Shown here: positions 9,341-16,470 of the stretch, piece by piece | Layout: each line of letters starts with the position of its first letter | Numbering within the stretch: position 1 is the stretch's first letter | Source: Oscillospiraceae bacterium | Lineage (GTDB): Bacteria > Bacillota > Clostridia > Oscillospirales > Acutalibacteraceae | Reading direction: 5' to 3' | Length of the DNA: 64,000 nucleotides | Assembly (NCBI GenBank): GCA_015066015.1 | Contig: SVPE01000004.1 | Coordinates: forward strand, 62,001 to 126,000 | Made by a program: the position numbers and the translations under genes | Notes under the pieces: model-generated | What the model was told of the DNA's origin: nothing | The model's input: the letters and a program-made list of their open reading frames with translations, nothing else | Database searches by the model: none

Positions 9341-10309
9341 ATGAAGAACTATCCCAATCCATTTATAGAAGAGAGAGCCGACCCTTATATAACAAAGGGC
9401 AGTGACGGGTATTACTATTTCACCGCATCTTACCCGGCACTTCACGATGAATTTCATGGCTACGACCGTGTTATCCTGAGGAAAAGCAAAACTGTTGAAG
9501 GGTTAAGAGCTTCCGAAGAAGTAACGGTGTGGAAAGCACATACCGAGGGGATTATGGCGAAGCACATCTGGGCACCTGAGATTCACGAAATCTGCGGTAA
9601 GTGGTATATTTTCTTTGCCGCAGGAGATAGTGACAACAAATGGAATATCCGTCCCTATGTTCTTTCCTGCGACGGAAGTGATCCGATAAATGACGGCTGG
9701 ACAGAAAGAGGAAGGGTTCAGCCTTTTGCCGGCGATGAGGTTTCCTTTACCGGTTTTTCTCTTGATATGACATACTTCGAGCATATGGGTAAGCATTATC
9801 TTATCTGGGCACAGAGTGTAGGAGATTCATCGCTCTTTATGGCAGAAATCAATCCCGACCGCCCGTGGAAGCTTACTTCAATGCCGATTCTGCTAAGTAA
9901 ACCCGAATACGATTGGGAAAAGAATCGCTTTAGTGTCAATGAGGGCGCAAGTGTGCTTAAAGGGAAGGATAAAATTTTTATCTTCTTTTCAGCTTCGGGT
10001 ACGGGCGCAGAATACTGTATGGGTTATCTGTGGGCGGATAATGACGCAGATTTAATGAAATCAGCTTCCTGGCACAAGAAAACATCGCCTGTCCTTTCAA
10101 CAAAGGACCTTACCGGTGAGGTTGGCCCCGGGCATAACAGCTTTGTTTATGATGAAGAGGGGGATTTGCTTCTTGTTTATCACGCAAGACCCGAAAATCA
10201 TCTGACAAAGGAATGCGGCACCTACGATGACGAATCTCTTTATGACCCTTGCCGCCACGCGAGAATACGCTATGTCAGCTTTGATGAAAAGGGGTTTCCT
10301 GTTTTGTGA
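9341..10309 (+). CDS. Glycoside hydrolase family 43-type protein
   Basis: A 322 aa five-bladed beta-propeller glycosidase of GH43 type, a family of arabinofuranosidases, xylosidases and arabinanases. The expected three acidic residues are visible: the base Asp14 in ERADPY, the pKa-modulating Asp142 in SLDMTYF and the acid Glu201 in VNEGAS. HIWAPEIH is the classic strand before the modulator. There is no signal peptide, so it should act in the cytoplasm on imported oligosaccharides. The ATG at 9341 is preferred over an upstream in-frame codon at 9281 because AAAAGGAG lies just before it and the terminator of tyrS lies between them. No transporter is adjacent. Substrate is unknown. Confidence 0.85.
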   Translation: MKNYPNPFIEERADPYITKGSDGYYYFTASYPALHDEFHGYDRVILRKSKTVEGLRASEEVTVWKAHTEGIMAKHIWAPEIHEICGKWYIFFAAGDSDNKWNIRPYVLSCDGSDPINDGWTERGRVQPFAGDEVSFTGFSLDMTYFEHMGKHYLIWAQSVGDSSLFMAEINPDRPWKLTSMPILLSKPEYDWEKNRFSVNEGASVLKGKDKIFIFFSASGTGAEYCMGYLWADNDADLMKSASWHKKTSPVLSTKDLTGEVGPGHNSFVYDEEGDLLLVYHARPENHLTKECGTYDDESLYDPCRHARIRYVSFDEKGFPVL

Positions 10310-10325
10310 AAAAATCAAAATTCCC

Positions 10326-10353
10326 TTGATTTATTCTGTATAAAGAGTATAAT
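10326..10353 (+). promoter_or_regulatory. Sigma-A-type promoter of upp
   Basis: TTGATT at 10326-10331 and TATAAT at 10348-10353 with a 16-base spacer. The upp ATG at 10394 follows after a short leader with an AAAGGAGAG ribosome-binding site. Confidence 0.65.
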
Positions 10354-10393
10354 AATACTTGAAGAAAAAACTAAAACAAAGGAGAGTTTAATT

Positions 10394-11026
10394 ATGTCAG
10401 AAAACGTAACAATCTTTGATCATCCTCTTATTCAGCACAAGCTTTCAATCCTTCGTGATAAGAACACCTCATCAAAGGATTTCAGAGCTCTTGTACACGA
10501 AATCTCAATGCTTATGTGCTACGAAGCTACAAGGGATCTTCCTCTGGAGGATATTGAAATAGAAACACCTATCTGTAAAACAACTGCAAAGCATATCTGT
10601 GGCAAAAAGCTTGCAATTGTTCCGATTCTTCGTGCAGGTCTCGGTATGGTTGAAGCAATCAGCTCACTTATCCCTTCTGCAAGAATCGGTCATATCGGTC
10701 TTTACAGAGATGAAGAAACACTTAAGCCTGTTGAATATTACTGCAAGCTCCCCAAGGATATCGGTGAAAGAGACGTAATCGTTGTTGACCCTATGCTTGC
10801 AACGGGCGGCTCAGCTATTGATGCCGTGTCACAGATTAAGCTCAGAAAACCTCGTTCGATCCGCTTTATGGGAATCATTGCCGCTCCCGAGGGAATCGAA
10901 GCCTTCTCAAAGGCTCATCCCGACGTCCACGTTTACTGCGCCGCCCTTGACGAAAAGCTCAATGAGGTAGGCTATATCGTGCCCGGTCTCGGTGATGCAG
11001 GCGACAGGATTTTCGGCACAAAATAA
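10394..11026 (+). CDS. upp: Uracil phosphoribosyltransferase
   Basis: Salvage enzyme making UMP from uracil and PRPP. The PRPP-binding loop D132-PMLATGGSA and the uracil-binding C-terminal segment [13 protein letters not shown] are both present. The length of 210 aa is normal. It has its own promoter and stands alone, with no uracil permease or pyrimidine gene beside it. No clear terminator is visible before the next promoter at 11073. Confidence 0.97.
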   Translation: MSENVTIFDHPLIQHKLSILRDKNTSSKDFRALVHEISMLMCYEATRDLPLEDIEIETPICKTTAKHICGKKLAIVPILRAGLGMVEAISSLIPSARIGHIGLYRDEETLKPVEYYCKLPKDIGERDVIVVDPMLATGGSAIDAVSQIKLRKPRSIRFMGIIAAPEGIEAFSKAHPDVHVYCAALDEKLNEVGYIVPGLGDAGDRIFGTK

Positions 11027-11072
11027 GATATATCAAAAAACACTTTAAAGCATTAAATTTTTGCAGAAATAC

Positions 11073-11101
11073 TTGACAAACACTTTTTTTGGTGCTAAAA
11101 T
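11073..11101 (+). promoter_or_regulatory. Promoter of the Leu T-box operon
   Basis: TTGACA at 11073-11078 and TAAAAT at 11096-11101 with a 17-base spacer, just upstream of the T-box leader. It is a near-consensus sigma-A promoter, so control is expected mainly by antitermination in the leader. Confidence 0.8.
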
Positions 11102-11109
11102 GTGTATCA

Positions 11110-11380
11110 ATATTTAGTAAATGCGTTGACGAAATTATGATTTGTCTGTCGTGCTTTCAGAGAGTCGGTGGTAGGTGTAAACCGACACACAATGACATAT
11201 CAGTCTCATTTCCGAGCAGGATTGCTGAAGGCACAGGCTGAGTAGGTAATCACGGATGCCCCGTTATCATGGCTAAAGACTTGTCGGAGTCTTGAAGTGA
11301 CTGCTTATGCAGTAAACAAGGTGGTACCGCGGATTTATTCGTCCTTGAAATTACGGTGTAGTTTCAGGGGCGTTTTTTTT
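11110..11380 (+). promoter_or_regulatory. T-box leader, apparent leucine (CTC) specifier
   Basis: The leader fills most of the 396-base gap between upp and the LeuA-like gene. Stem I apex GAGAGTCGGTGG pairs with ACCGAC. The segment after the specifier loop, ATTTCCGAGCAG, has the usual spacing, which places the specifier CTC (Leu) at 11205-11207. The T-box core AAGGTGGTACCGCGG is at 11318-11332. The terminator CGTCCTTGAAA (11340-11350) pairs with TTTCAGGGGCG (11362-11372), followed by eight T residues. Uncharged tRNA-Leu should stabilise the antiterminator and allow readthrough. The T-box call is firm; the specifier was placed by eye from spacing to the conserved GAG. Confidence 0.93.
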
Positions 11381-11422
11381 AATGCTTTACCGAATAAAAT
11401 TTCATTAAAGGAGTCAGTTGAT

Positions 11423-12811
11423 ATGAAAAAGATTTCTGTTGCAGACATTACACTTAAAAAGCTCTCGGAGGACAGAGCAGTTTCCTTGCTTTTCCGTGAA
11501 AAGGCGGCAATAGCAAACTGCGCCGATTCAATAGGAGCTGATATTATAGAGCTTCCTGCTGTAAAGTCTGTCCGTGAGGATACGATTATATATAAAACCA
11601 TCGCAAAGAATGTTAAGAAAGCAGCTCTTGCGATTCCTGTCGGATTTGCCGCAGAAGATGTTGCAACCGCCTGGGAATGCATCAGAGATGCAAAAAATCC
11701 CTGTCTTCAGGTTGAGCTTCCCGTTTCTACACTTCAGATGGAGTATACATATCATTTGAAGCAGGAAAAAATGCTCGGAAAAATTATTGAGCTTGTAAAG
11801 GCTGCTAAAGAGCTTTGTGATAATGTTGAATTCTCGGCGCTTGATGCTACAAGAGCGGATATTGATTTTCTTGTTTTGGCAGCAAACGAGGCTGTAGCTA
11901 ACGGCGCAAATGTTATTACTGTATGTGATAATGCCGGTGCATCAACTCCTGATGAAATTGCCGGAATTGTTGCAAAGCTTAAGGAAAGCATCTGTGTTCC
12001 TGTTTATGTTCAGGTGTCTGACCGTATCAGTATGGCAGTTGCATCTGCTTTTTCTTCAATTGCTAACGGTGCTGACGGACTTAAGTGTGCAATGGCAGGT
12101 AAAGATGTGCTTCTCGCCGGTGAAATCTCTGACGCTATGAGAGCGTGTGCTGCTCAGATCAAGGCTGAAATCAATCTTGACAGTACTAAAATTCATGCTA
12201 ACATTGACGATATTGTTTCAGGTATCAAGGATGGAGATTATGAACAGGATAACTCAGTAAACAGTGATAAAAACATTCTTCTCGATTCCGATACTACCCT
12301 TGCTCAGGTTACTCAGGCTGCAGCCGTTTTGGGCTACGAGCTTTCTGATTCAGATATCGGTAATGTATATAAGGCTCTCAGGCGCGTATGCGACAGAAAG
12401 GGATCTGTCGGTGCCAAGGAGTTCGAGGCTCTTATAGCAAGCTTTGCTATGCAGGCTCCCTCTACCTATCATTTTGAAACCTATACAACAACAAGCAGTA
12501 ATGTTTCAAATGCAATGTCTCAGGTTACACTTAAATGTAATAATGAGATTATACGCGGCGTAAGCTACGGTGACGGTCCCATTGATTCCGCCTTCCGTGC
12601 TATTGAGCAGTGTATCGGCCATCACTATGAGCTTGACGATTTCCAGATCCAGGCAGTTACAGAGGGTAAGGAGGCACTCGGCTCTGCCCTTGTAAAGCTT
12701 CGCAACAACGGCAAACTTTATTCCGGTAACGGAACTTCCACAGACATTGTTTCAGCAAGCATCAGAGCATACATCAATGCTCTTAATAAGATTGTATTCG
12801 AGGAGGCATAA
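11423..12811 (+). CDS. LeuA-like protein lacking isopropylmalate synthase catalytic residues
   Basis: A 462 aa homolog of 2-isopropylmalate synthase with a TIM-barrel region (about 1-280), a linker subdomain and a C-terminal LeuA allosteric domain (about 345-455, with GDGPIDSAFRAIE, KEALGSALVKL and NGTSTDIVSASIRAYINALN). The catalytic signature is gone. Where active enzymes have DTTLRDGEQ, this has DITLKKLSE, so the Arg-Asp pair is K12-K13. Where they have the metal-binding HxH, the ungapped match gives Q197 and S199. The NGxGERAGN loop reads AMAGKDVLLAGE. The leucine-binding domain looks intact, so a leucine-sensing or scaffold role is plausible (inference). The ATG at 11423 follows AAAGGAG; the longer frame from 11297 runs through the T-box and is rejected. 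It is the first gene of the Leu T-box operon. Confidence 0.85.
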   Translation: MKKISVADITLKKLSEDRAVSLLFREKAAIANCADSIGADIIELPAVKSVREDTIIYKTIAKNVKKAALAIPVGFAAEDVATAWECIRDAKNPCLQVELPVSTLQMEYTYHLKQEKMLGKIIELVKAAKELCDNVEFSALDATRADIDFLVLAANEAVANGANVITVCDNAGASTPDEIAGIVAKLKESICVPVYVQVSDRISMAVASAFSSIANGADGLKCAMAGKDVLLAGEISDAMRACAAQIKAEINLDSTKIHANIDDIVSGIKDGDYEQDNSVNSDKNILLDSDTTLAQVTQAAAVLGYELSDSDIGNVYKALRRVCDRKGSVGAKEFEALIASFAMQAPSTYHFETYTTTSSNVSNAMSQVTLKCNNEIIRGVSYGDGPIDSAFRAIEQCIGHHYELDDFQIQAVTEGKEALGSALVKLRNNGKLYSGNGTSTDIVSASIRAYINALNKIVFEEA

Positions 12812-12812
12812 T

Positions 12813-15272
12813 ATGAAAATTGTATTTTCAACAAAGAATGTAAGCCGTGCTTCTTTTCTTGATTTATGCCGTTATGCCTATGATTACGGCTTTGAAGGAT
12901 TTGAAATTTATGATGCGATCAAGGAGAGAAACGGACATTACGACAGCCTTCTCAGACAAGACCGTGTAGCAGATGCAAAAAGAAAACTTGTAAACAGAAA
13001 TCTTTCCGTTCCTGCTCTTCGTATGCCTAAGCCTGTCGAAAACGAGGAAACAACTGCCGAGCTTATTAGCAAATATGTATCTATGGCGGCTGCTTCAGGT
13101 GTTGAAAATGTCATTTTGCGCATTGAAGAAAAGTCAGATTACGATCTGCTTGATGAAAAGCTTATTGATGCAATAGGATACGCTGAAACAGTTGATGTAA
13201 ATGTTTTGTTTGAAACTGTCGGCTATCTCGCTAATACAGAAAACGTAATTGATATTATCAATCACTTTGCCTCGTCTGTTATCGGTGCTTCATGGAATGT
13301 AAGAGGAACATATTTTGATGCGGGTGAAACAGCTGAAACAACGATTAAAAACCTTGGTGCATATATCAAGTATGTGCGTTTGGGCGATATGAAGGATGGC
13401 AAGACAGTTCTTATCGGTGAGGGTGATCTTGATGTTGAAAAACTCATCAATGCGCTTTCTTCACTTAATTACGAGGGCTTTATTTGTGCAGCGTGGAACG
13501 AGGAAATCAGTGACGCTGATATTGTTCTTACCCATTTCACAAATTATATTTCAGCATTGAACCGTGATGAAAAATCTTTTGATCATGCTTACTATAACCG
13601 CGATAAGACGGGGACTTTTGTCTGGAAGAAGTATGATGTTATTGAAAAGACATTCTCAGATGTTCTTGACACAATGGCGGAAACCTATCCCGACCAGTAT
13701 GCATTCAAATATCCTACACTTGACTACACAAGAACTTATGAGCAGTTCCGCCGTGATGTTGATGAGTGCGCTGCAGCTCTTATTTCACTTGGTGTAAAAG
13801 CGGGTGATCACGTTGCCGTCTGGGCAACAAACGTTCCTCAGTGGTTTATAACTTTCTGGGCAACTACAAAAATCGGCGCAGTTCTTGTTACAGTAAATAC
13901 TGCTTATAAAATTCACGAAATAGAATACCTTTTAAAGCAGTCCGATACACATACTCTTGTTATGATTGAAGATTGCAAAGATATCAACTACAAGGAAATT
14001 ATTGAAGAACTTTGTCCTGAGCTTAAGAGCCTTATACCCGGTTCTCCTCTTTATTCAAAGAATCTTCCTTTCCTTCGCAATGTTGTAACTGTAGGCTTCA
14101 CAATGGACGGATGTCTTACATGGGAGCAGATGCTTTCACGCTCCGTGCTTATTCCCCGTGAAGAAGTGCGCAGACGTGCATCTCTTGTAAAACCTGACGA
14201 TGTTTGTAATATGCAGTACACATCAGGTACAACAGGATTCCCGAAGGGTGTTATGCTTACACACAGAAACATTGTCAATAACGGTAAAACAATCGGTGAC
14301 AGAATGGATCTTTCTACTGCTGATCGCATGATGATTCAGGTGCCGATGTTCCATTGCTTCGGTATGGTACTTTCAATGACATCGATGATGACTCACGGTG
14401 GTACACTTTGTCCAATTCCTTATTTCTCACCCAAGTCATCTCTTGCCTGCGTTAATGATGAGAGAATCACTTGCTTTAACGGTGTTCCTACAATGTTTAT
14501 CGCAATGTTCAACCATCCCGACTTTGCAAAAACCGATTTCTCATATATGAGAACAGGTATTATGGCAGGTGCAAACTGTCCTGCAGACCTTATGAGACGC
14601 GCATCTGTCGAAATGAATATGCGTGAGATTATTTCGGTTTACGGTCAGACAGAGGCTTCACCCGGCTGTACAATGGGCGAGGTTAACGAAGACCTTGATC
14701 ACCGTGTTGAAACTGTCGGCAGTGCTTTCCCCGGTGTTGAGTGCAAAATTATCGATCCCGAAACCGGAGATGAGCTTCCTGACGGTGAAAGCGGAGAATT
14801 TGTAGCACGTGGCTTCAATATTATGAAAGGCTACTACAAAATGCCCGAAGCAACTGCTCAGGCAATTGATTCTGACGGTTGGCTTCATTCGGGTGATATC
14901 TGTATGAGAACTTCTGACGGATATTATAAGGTTACAGGCCGACTTAAGGATATGATTATCCGCGGAGGTGAAAACCTCTATCCACGTGAGATTGAGGAGT
15001 TCTATCTTACAAATCCCAAGGTGCGCGATGTTCAGGTAGTAGGTGTTCCTGACGAAAGATACGGTGAAGAATGCTGCGCATGGATTATTCTTCATAAGGG
15101 CGAAATATCCGACGAAAACGAAATGAAGGAATTCGGCAATGCTTCAATCGCAAGACATAAGGTACCAAGATATTTTATGTTTGTCGATGAGTTTCCGATG
15201 AATGCTGCAGGTAAGATCCTCAAATACAAGATGAGAGATATATCTGCTGAAAAATTAGGTTTAAAAAAATAA
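12813..15272 (+). CDS. TIM-barrel (sugar isomerase-like) / acyl-CoA ligase fusion
   Basis: An 819 aa two-domain protein. Residues 1 to about 260 resemble the xylose isomerase-like/AP endonuclease 2 TIM barrel (GFEGFEIYD, VLFETVG with Glu134, IGEGDLDVEKLI). Several usual metal ligands look replaced: N162 and G165 in WNVRGT for Asp and His, R189 for a His, A227 for the last-strand Glu. Residues from about 285 form a complete ANL-superfamily acyl-CoA ligase with YTSGTTGFPKG (469-479), VYGQTEASPG, HSGDI, GRLKDMIIRGGENLYP and the catalytic Lys801 in AAGKILK. It should activate a carboxylic acid to an acyl-CoA using ATP. The ATG at 12813 is one base after the LeuA-like stop, with AGGAGG just upstream. 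Substrate is inferred to be a branched-chain acid from T-box context only. Confidence 0.85.
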   Translation: MKIVFSTKNVSRASFLDLCRYAYDYGFEGFEIYDAIKERNGHYDSLLRQDRVADAKRKLVNRNLSVPALRMPKPVENEETTAELISKYVSMAAASGVENVILRIEEKSDYDLLDEKLIDAIGYAETVDVNVLFETVGYLANTENVIDIINHFASSVIGASWNVRGTYFDAGETAETTIKNLGAYIKYVRLGDMKDGKTVLIGEGDLDVEKLINALSSLNYEGFICAAWNEEISDADIVLTHFTNYISALNRDEKSFDHAYYNRDKTGTFVWKKYDVIEKTFSDVLDTMAETYPDQYAFKYPTLDYTRTYEQFRRDVDECAAALISLGVKAGDHVAVWATNVPQWFITFWATTKIGAVLVTVNTAYKIHEIEYLLKQSDTHTLVMIEDCKDINYKEIIEELCPELKSLIPGSPLYSKNLPFLRNVVTVGFTMDGCLTWEQMLSRSVLIPREEVRRRASLVKPDDVCNMQYTSGTTGFPKGVMLTHRNIVNNGKTIGDRMDLSTADRMMIQVPMFHCFGMVLSMTSMMTHGGTLCPIPYFSPKSSLACVNDERITCFNGVPTMFIAMFNHPDFAKTDFSYMRTGIMAGANCPADLMRRASVEMNMREIISVYGQTEASPGCTMGEVNEDLDHRVETVGSAFPGVECKIIDPETGDELPDGESGEFVARGFNIMKGYYKMPEATAQAIDSDGWLHSGDICMRTSDGYYKVTGRLKDMIIRGGENLYPREIEEFYLTNPKVRDVQVVGVPDERYGEECCAWIILHKGEISDENEMKEFGNASIARHKVPRYFMFVDEFPMNAAGKILKYKMRDISAEKLGLKK

Positions 15273-15299
15273 TTCAGGCTTTTGAAAGGCATACTCTCA

Positions 15300-16115
15300 A
15301 TGAAAGAATATAGAATAATTGACTGTCACTGTCATATCTATCCCGAGAAAATTACCCAAAAAGCCGTCGCGGGAATAGAAAGCTTTTACGATCACCGTTA
15401 CCGCGGGTTTGACGGTACAATTGCCACTATGCTTCAAAACGGAGAAAAATCGGGTGTAAACCGCTATGTGATTTTTTCTGTTGCGACTTCACCTCGTCAG
15501 GTTTCTTCGATTAATCGCTTCATTGCTGAAAATGTCAGGAACAATGAAGATCTGTTTATCGGTCTCGGTACTCTTCATCCCGATTCTGATAATCTTGAAA
15601 AAGATTTTGAAGAGCTGATTTCGCTCGGACTTAAGGGTGTAAAGCTTCACCCTGATATTCAGCAGGTTGCAATCGATGATGAGCGTGCAAAGAAAATTTA
15701 CGCCTTATGCTCCGGAAGGGTTCCTGTTCTTCTTCATACAGGTGACTACAGATACGATTATTCCAATCCCGACAGGATGAGACGTGTTATTGAAGAATTT
15801 TCTGACTGCACATTTATCGGCGCACATTTCGGTGGCTGGTCTGTATGGGATGAGGCTGCAGAAAAGCTCAGCGGTTATCCGAATTTCTATGTTGACACCT
15901 CGTCAACCTTTTGTGACATTTCCGCGGAAAAGGTAAGCGGGCTTATAGATAAATACACTGCCGATAAAGTTCTCTTTGGTACGGATTATCCGTTGGGGGA
16001 TTGCGGCAAGGAAATAGCCCTTCTTGAAAAAGCTGTCGATAGTCAGGTAAGCCTGAAAAAAATCCTTTACGGAAACGCTGCAAAAATTTTCGGACTTACC
16101 GATAAATTTATTTGA
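15300..16115 (+). CDS. Amidohydrolase-family metal-dependent hydrolase
   Basis: A 271 aa amidohydrolase-2-type TIM barrel. The first-strand metal motif IIDCHCHIYPEK has the HxH pair, GVKLHPD and VLLHTGDY contribute the next ligands, FIGAHFGGW gives the second His, and VLFGTDYPLG carries the strand-8 Asp. Relatives include decarboxylases and lactone or amide hydrolases; the reaction is not predictable here. There is no signal peptide. The ATG at 15300 with AAAGG upstream is preferred over a TTG at 15282. It follows the fusion gene by 27 bases with no terminator between them, so it is probably the third gene of the Leu T-box operon. Confidence 0.82.
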   Translation: MKEYRIIDCHCHIYPEKITQKAVAGIESFYDHRYRGFDGTIATMLQNGEKSGVNRYVIFSVATSPRQVSSINRFIAENVRNNEDLFIGLGTLHPDSDNLEKDFEELISLGLKGVKLHPDIQQVAIDDERAKKIYALCSGRVPVLLHTGDYRYDYSNPDRMRRVIEEFSDCTFIGAHFGGWSVWDEAAEKLSGYPNFYVDTSSTFCDISAEKVSGLIDKYTADKVLFGTDYPLGDCGKEIALLEKAVDSQVSLKKILYGNAAKIFGLTDKFI

Positions 16116-16123
16116 AAAAACTA

Positions 16124-16152
16124 TTGACATAGTATTGTTATAGTGATATAAT
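16124..16152 (+). promoter_or_regulatory. Promoter of the Ile T-box gene
   Basis: Consensus TTGACA at 16124-16129 and TATAAT at 16147-16152 with a 17-base spacer, immediately before the second T-box leader and 8 bases after the amidohydrolase stop codon. Confidence 0.85.
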
Positions 16153-16174
16153 TTCATACAAATTAAATATAAAA

Positions 16175-16435
16175 GCTGTGACGAAGACGGACGATTCCGA
16201 GTTTTACAGAGAGCTGACGGTGGTGCAAGTCAGTAAACAGAGTATCAGGTCCCATCACTTCTGAGCTGAAGGTCCGAAAATTCATATGAATCAGTAGATG
16301 CCTTCCGTGACTACTGCGTTAATGTATAGAGCTTGTTGGAGCTTGAAGGTGGCGGATTTATCCGCAATTTGAGTGGTACCGCGGGTTACTTGTAAGTATC
16401 TCGTCTCAAAGTTTTTCTTTGAGACGAGTTTTTTT
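16175..16435 (+). promoter_or_regulatory. T-box leader, apparent isoleucine (ATC) specifier
   Basis: The leader fills the 355-base gap before the HTH-cupin-ligase gene. Stem I apex GAGAGCTGACGGTGG pairs with GTCAG. The ACTTCTGAGCTG segment after the specifier loop places the specifier ATC (Ile) at 16254-16256 by the same spacing rule used for the first T-box. A GCGGATTTATCCGC hairpin (stem III) comes before the core GAGTGGTACCGCGGG (16371-16385). The terminator CTCGTCTCAAAG (16400-16411) pairs perfectly with CTTTGAGACGAG (16417-16428), followed by seven T residues. Expression should rise when tRNA-Ile is uncharged. Specifier assignment is by eye. Confidence 0.93.
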
Positions 16436-16470
16436 ATTTTAAAAATTATCAGGAAAGGTCTGAGAAAACA

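Noticed and set aside
11297-11422. Extended N terminus of the LeuA-like protein
   Set aside because: This frame runs through the T-box core and terminator; the ATG at 11423 has a proper ribosome-binding site.
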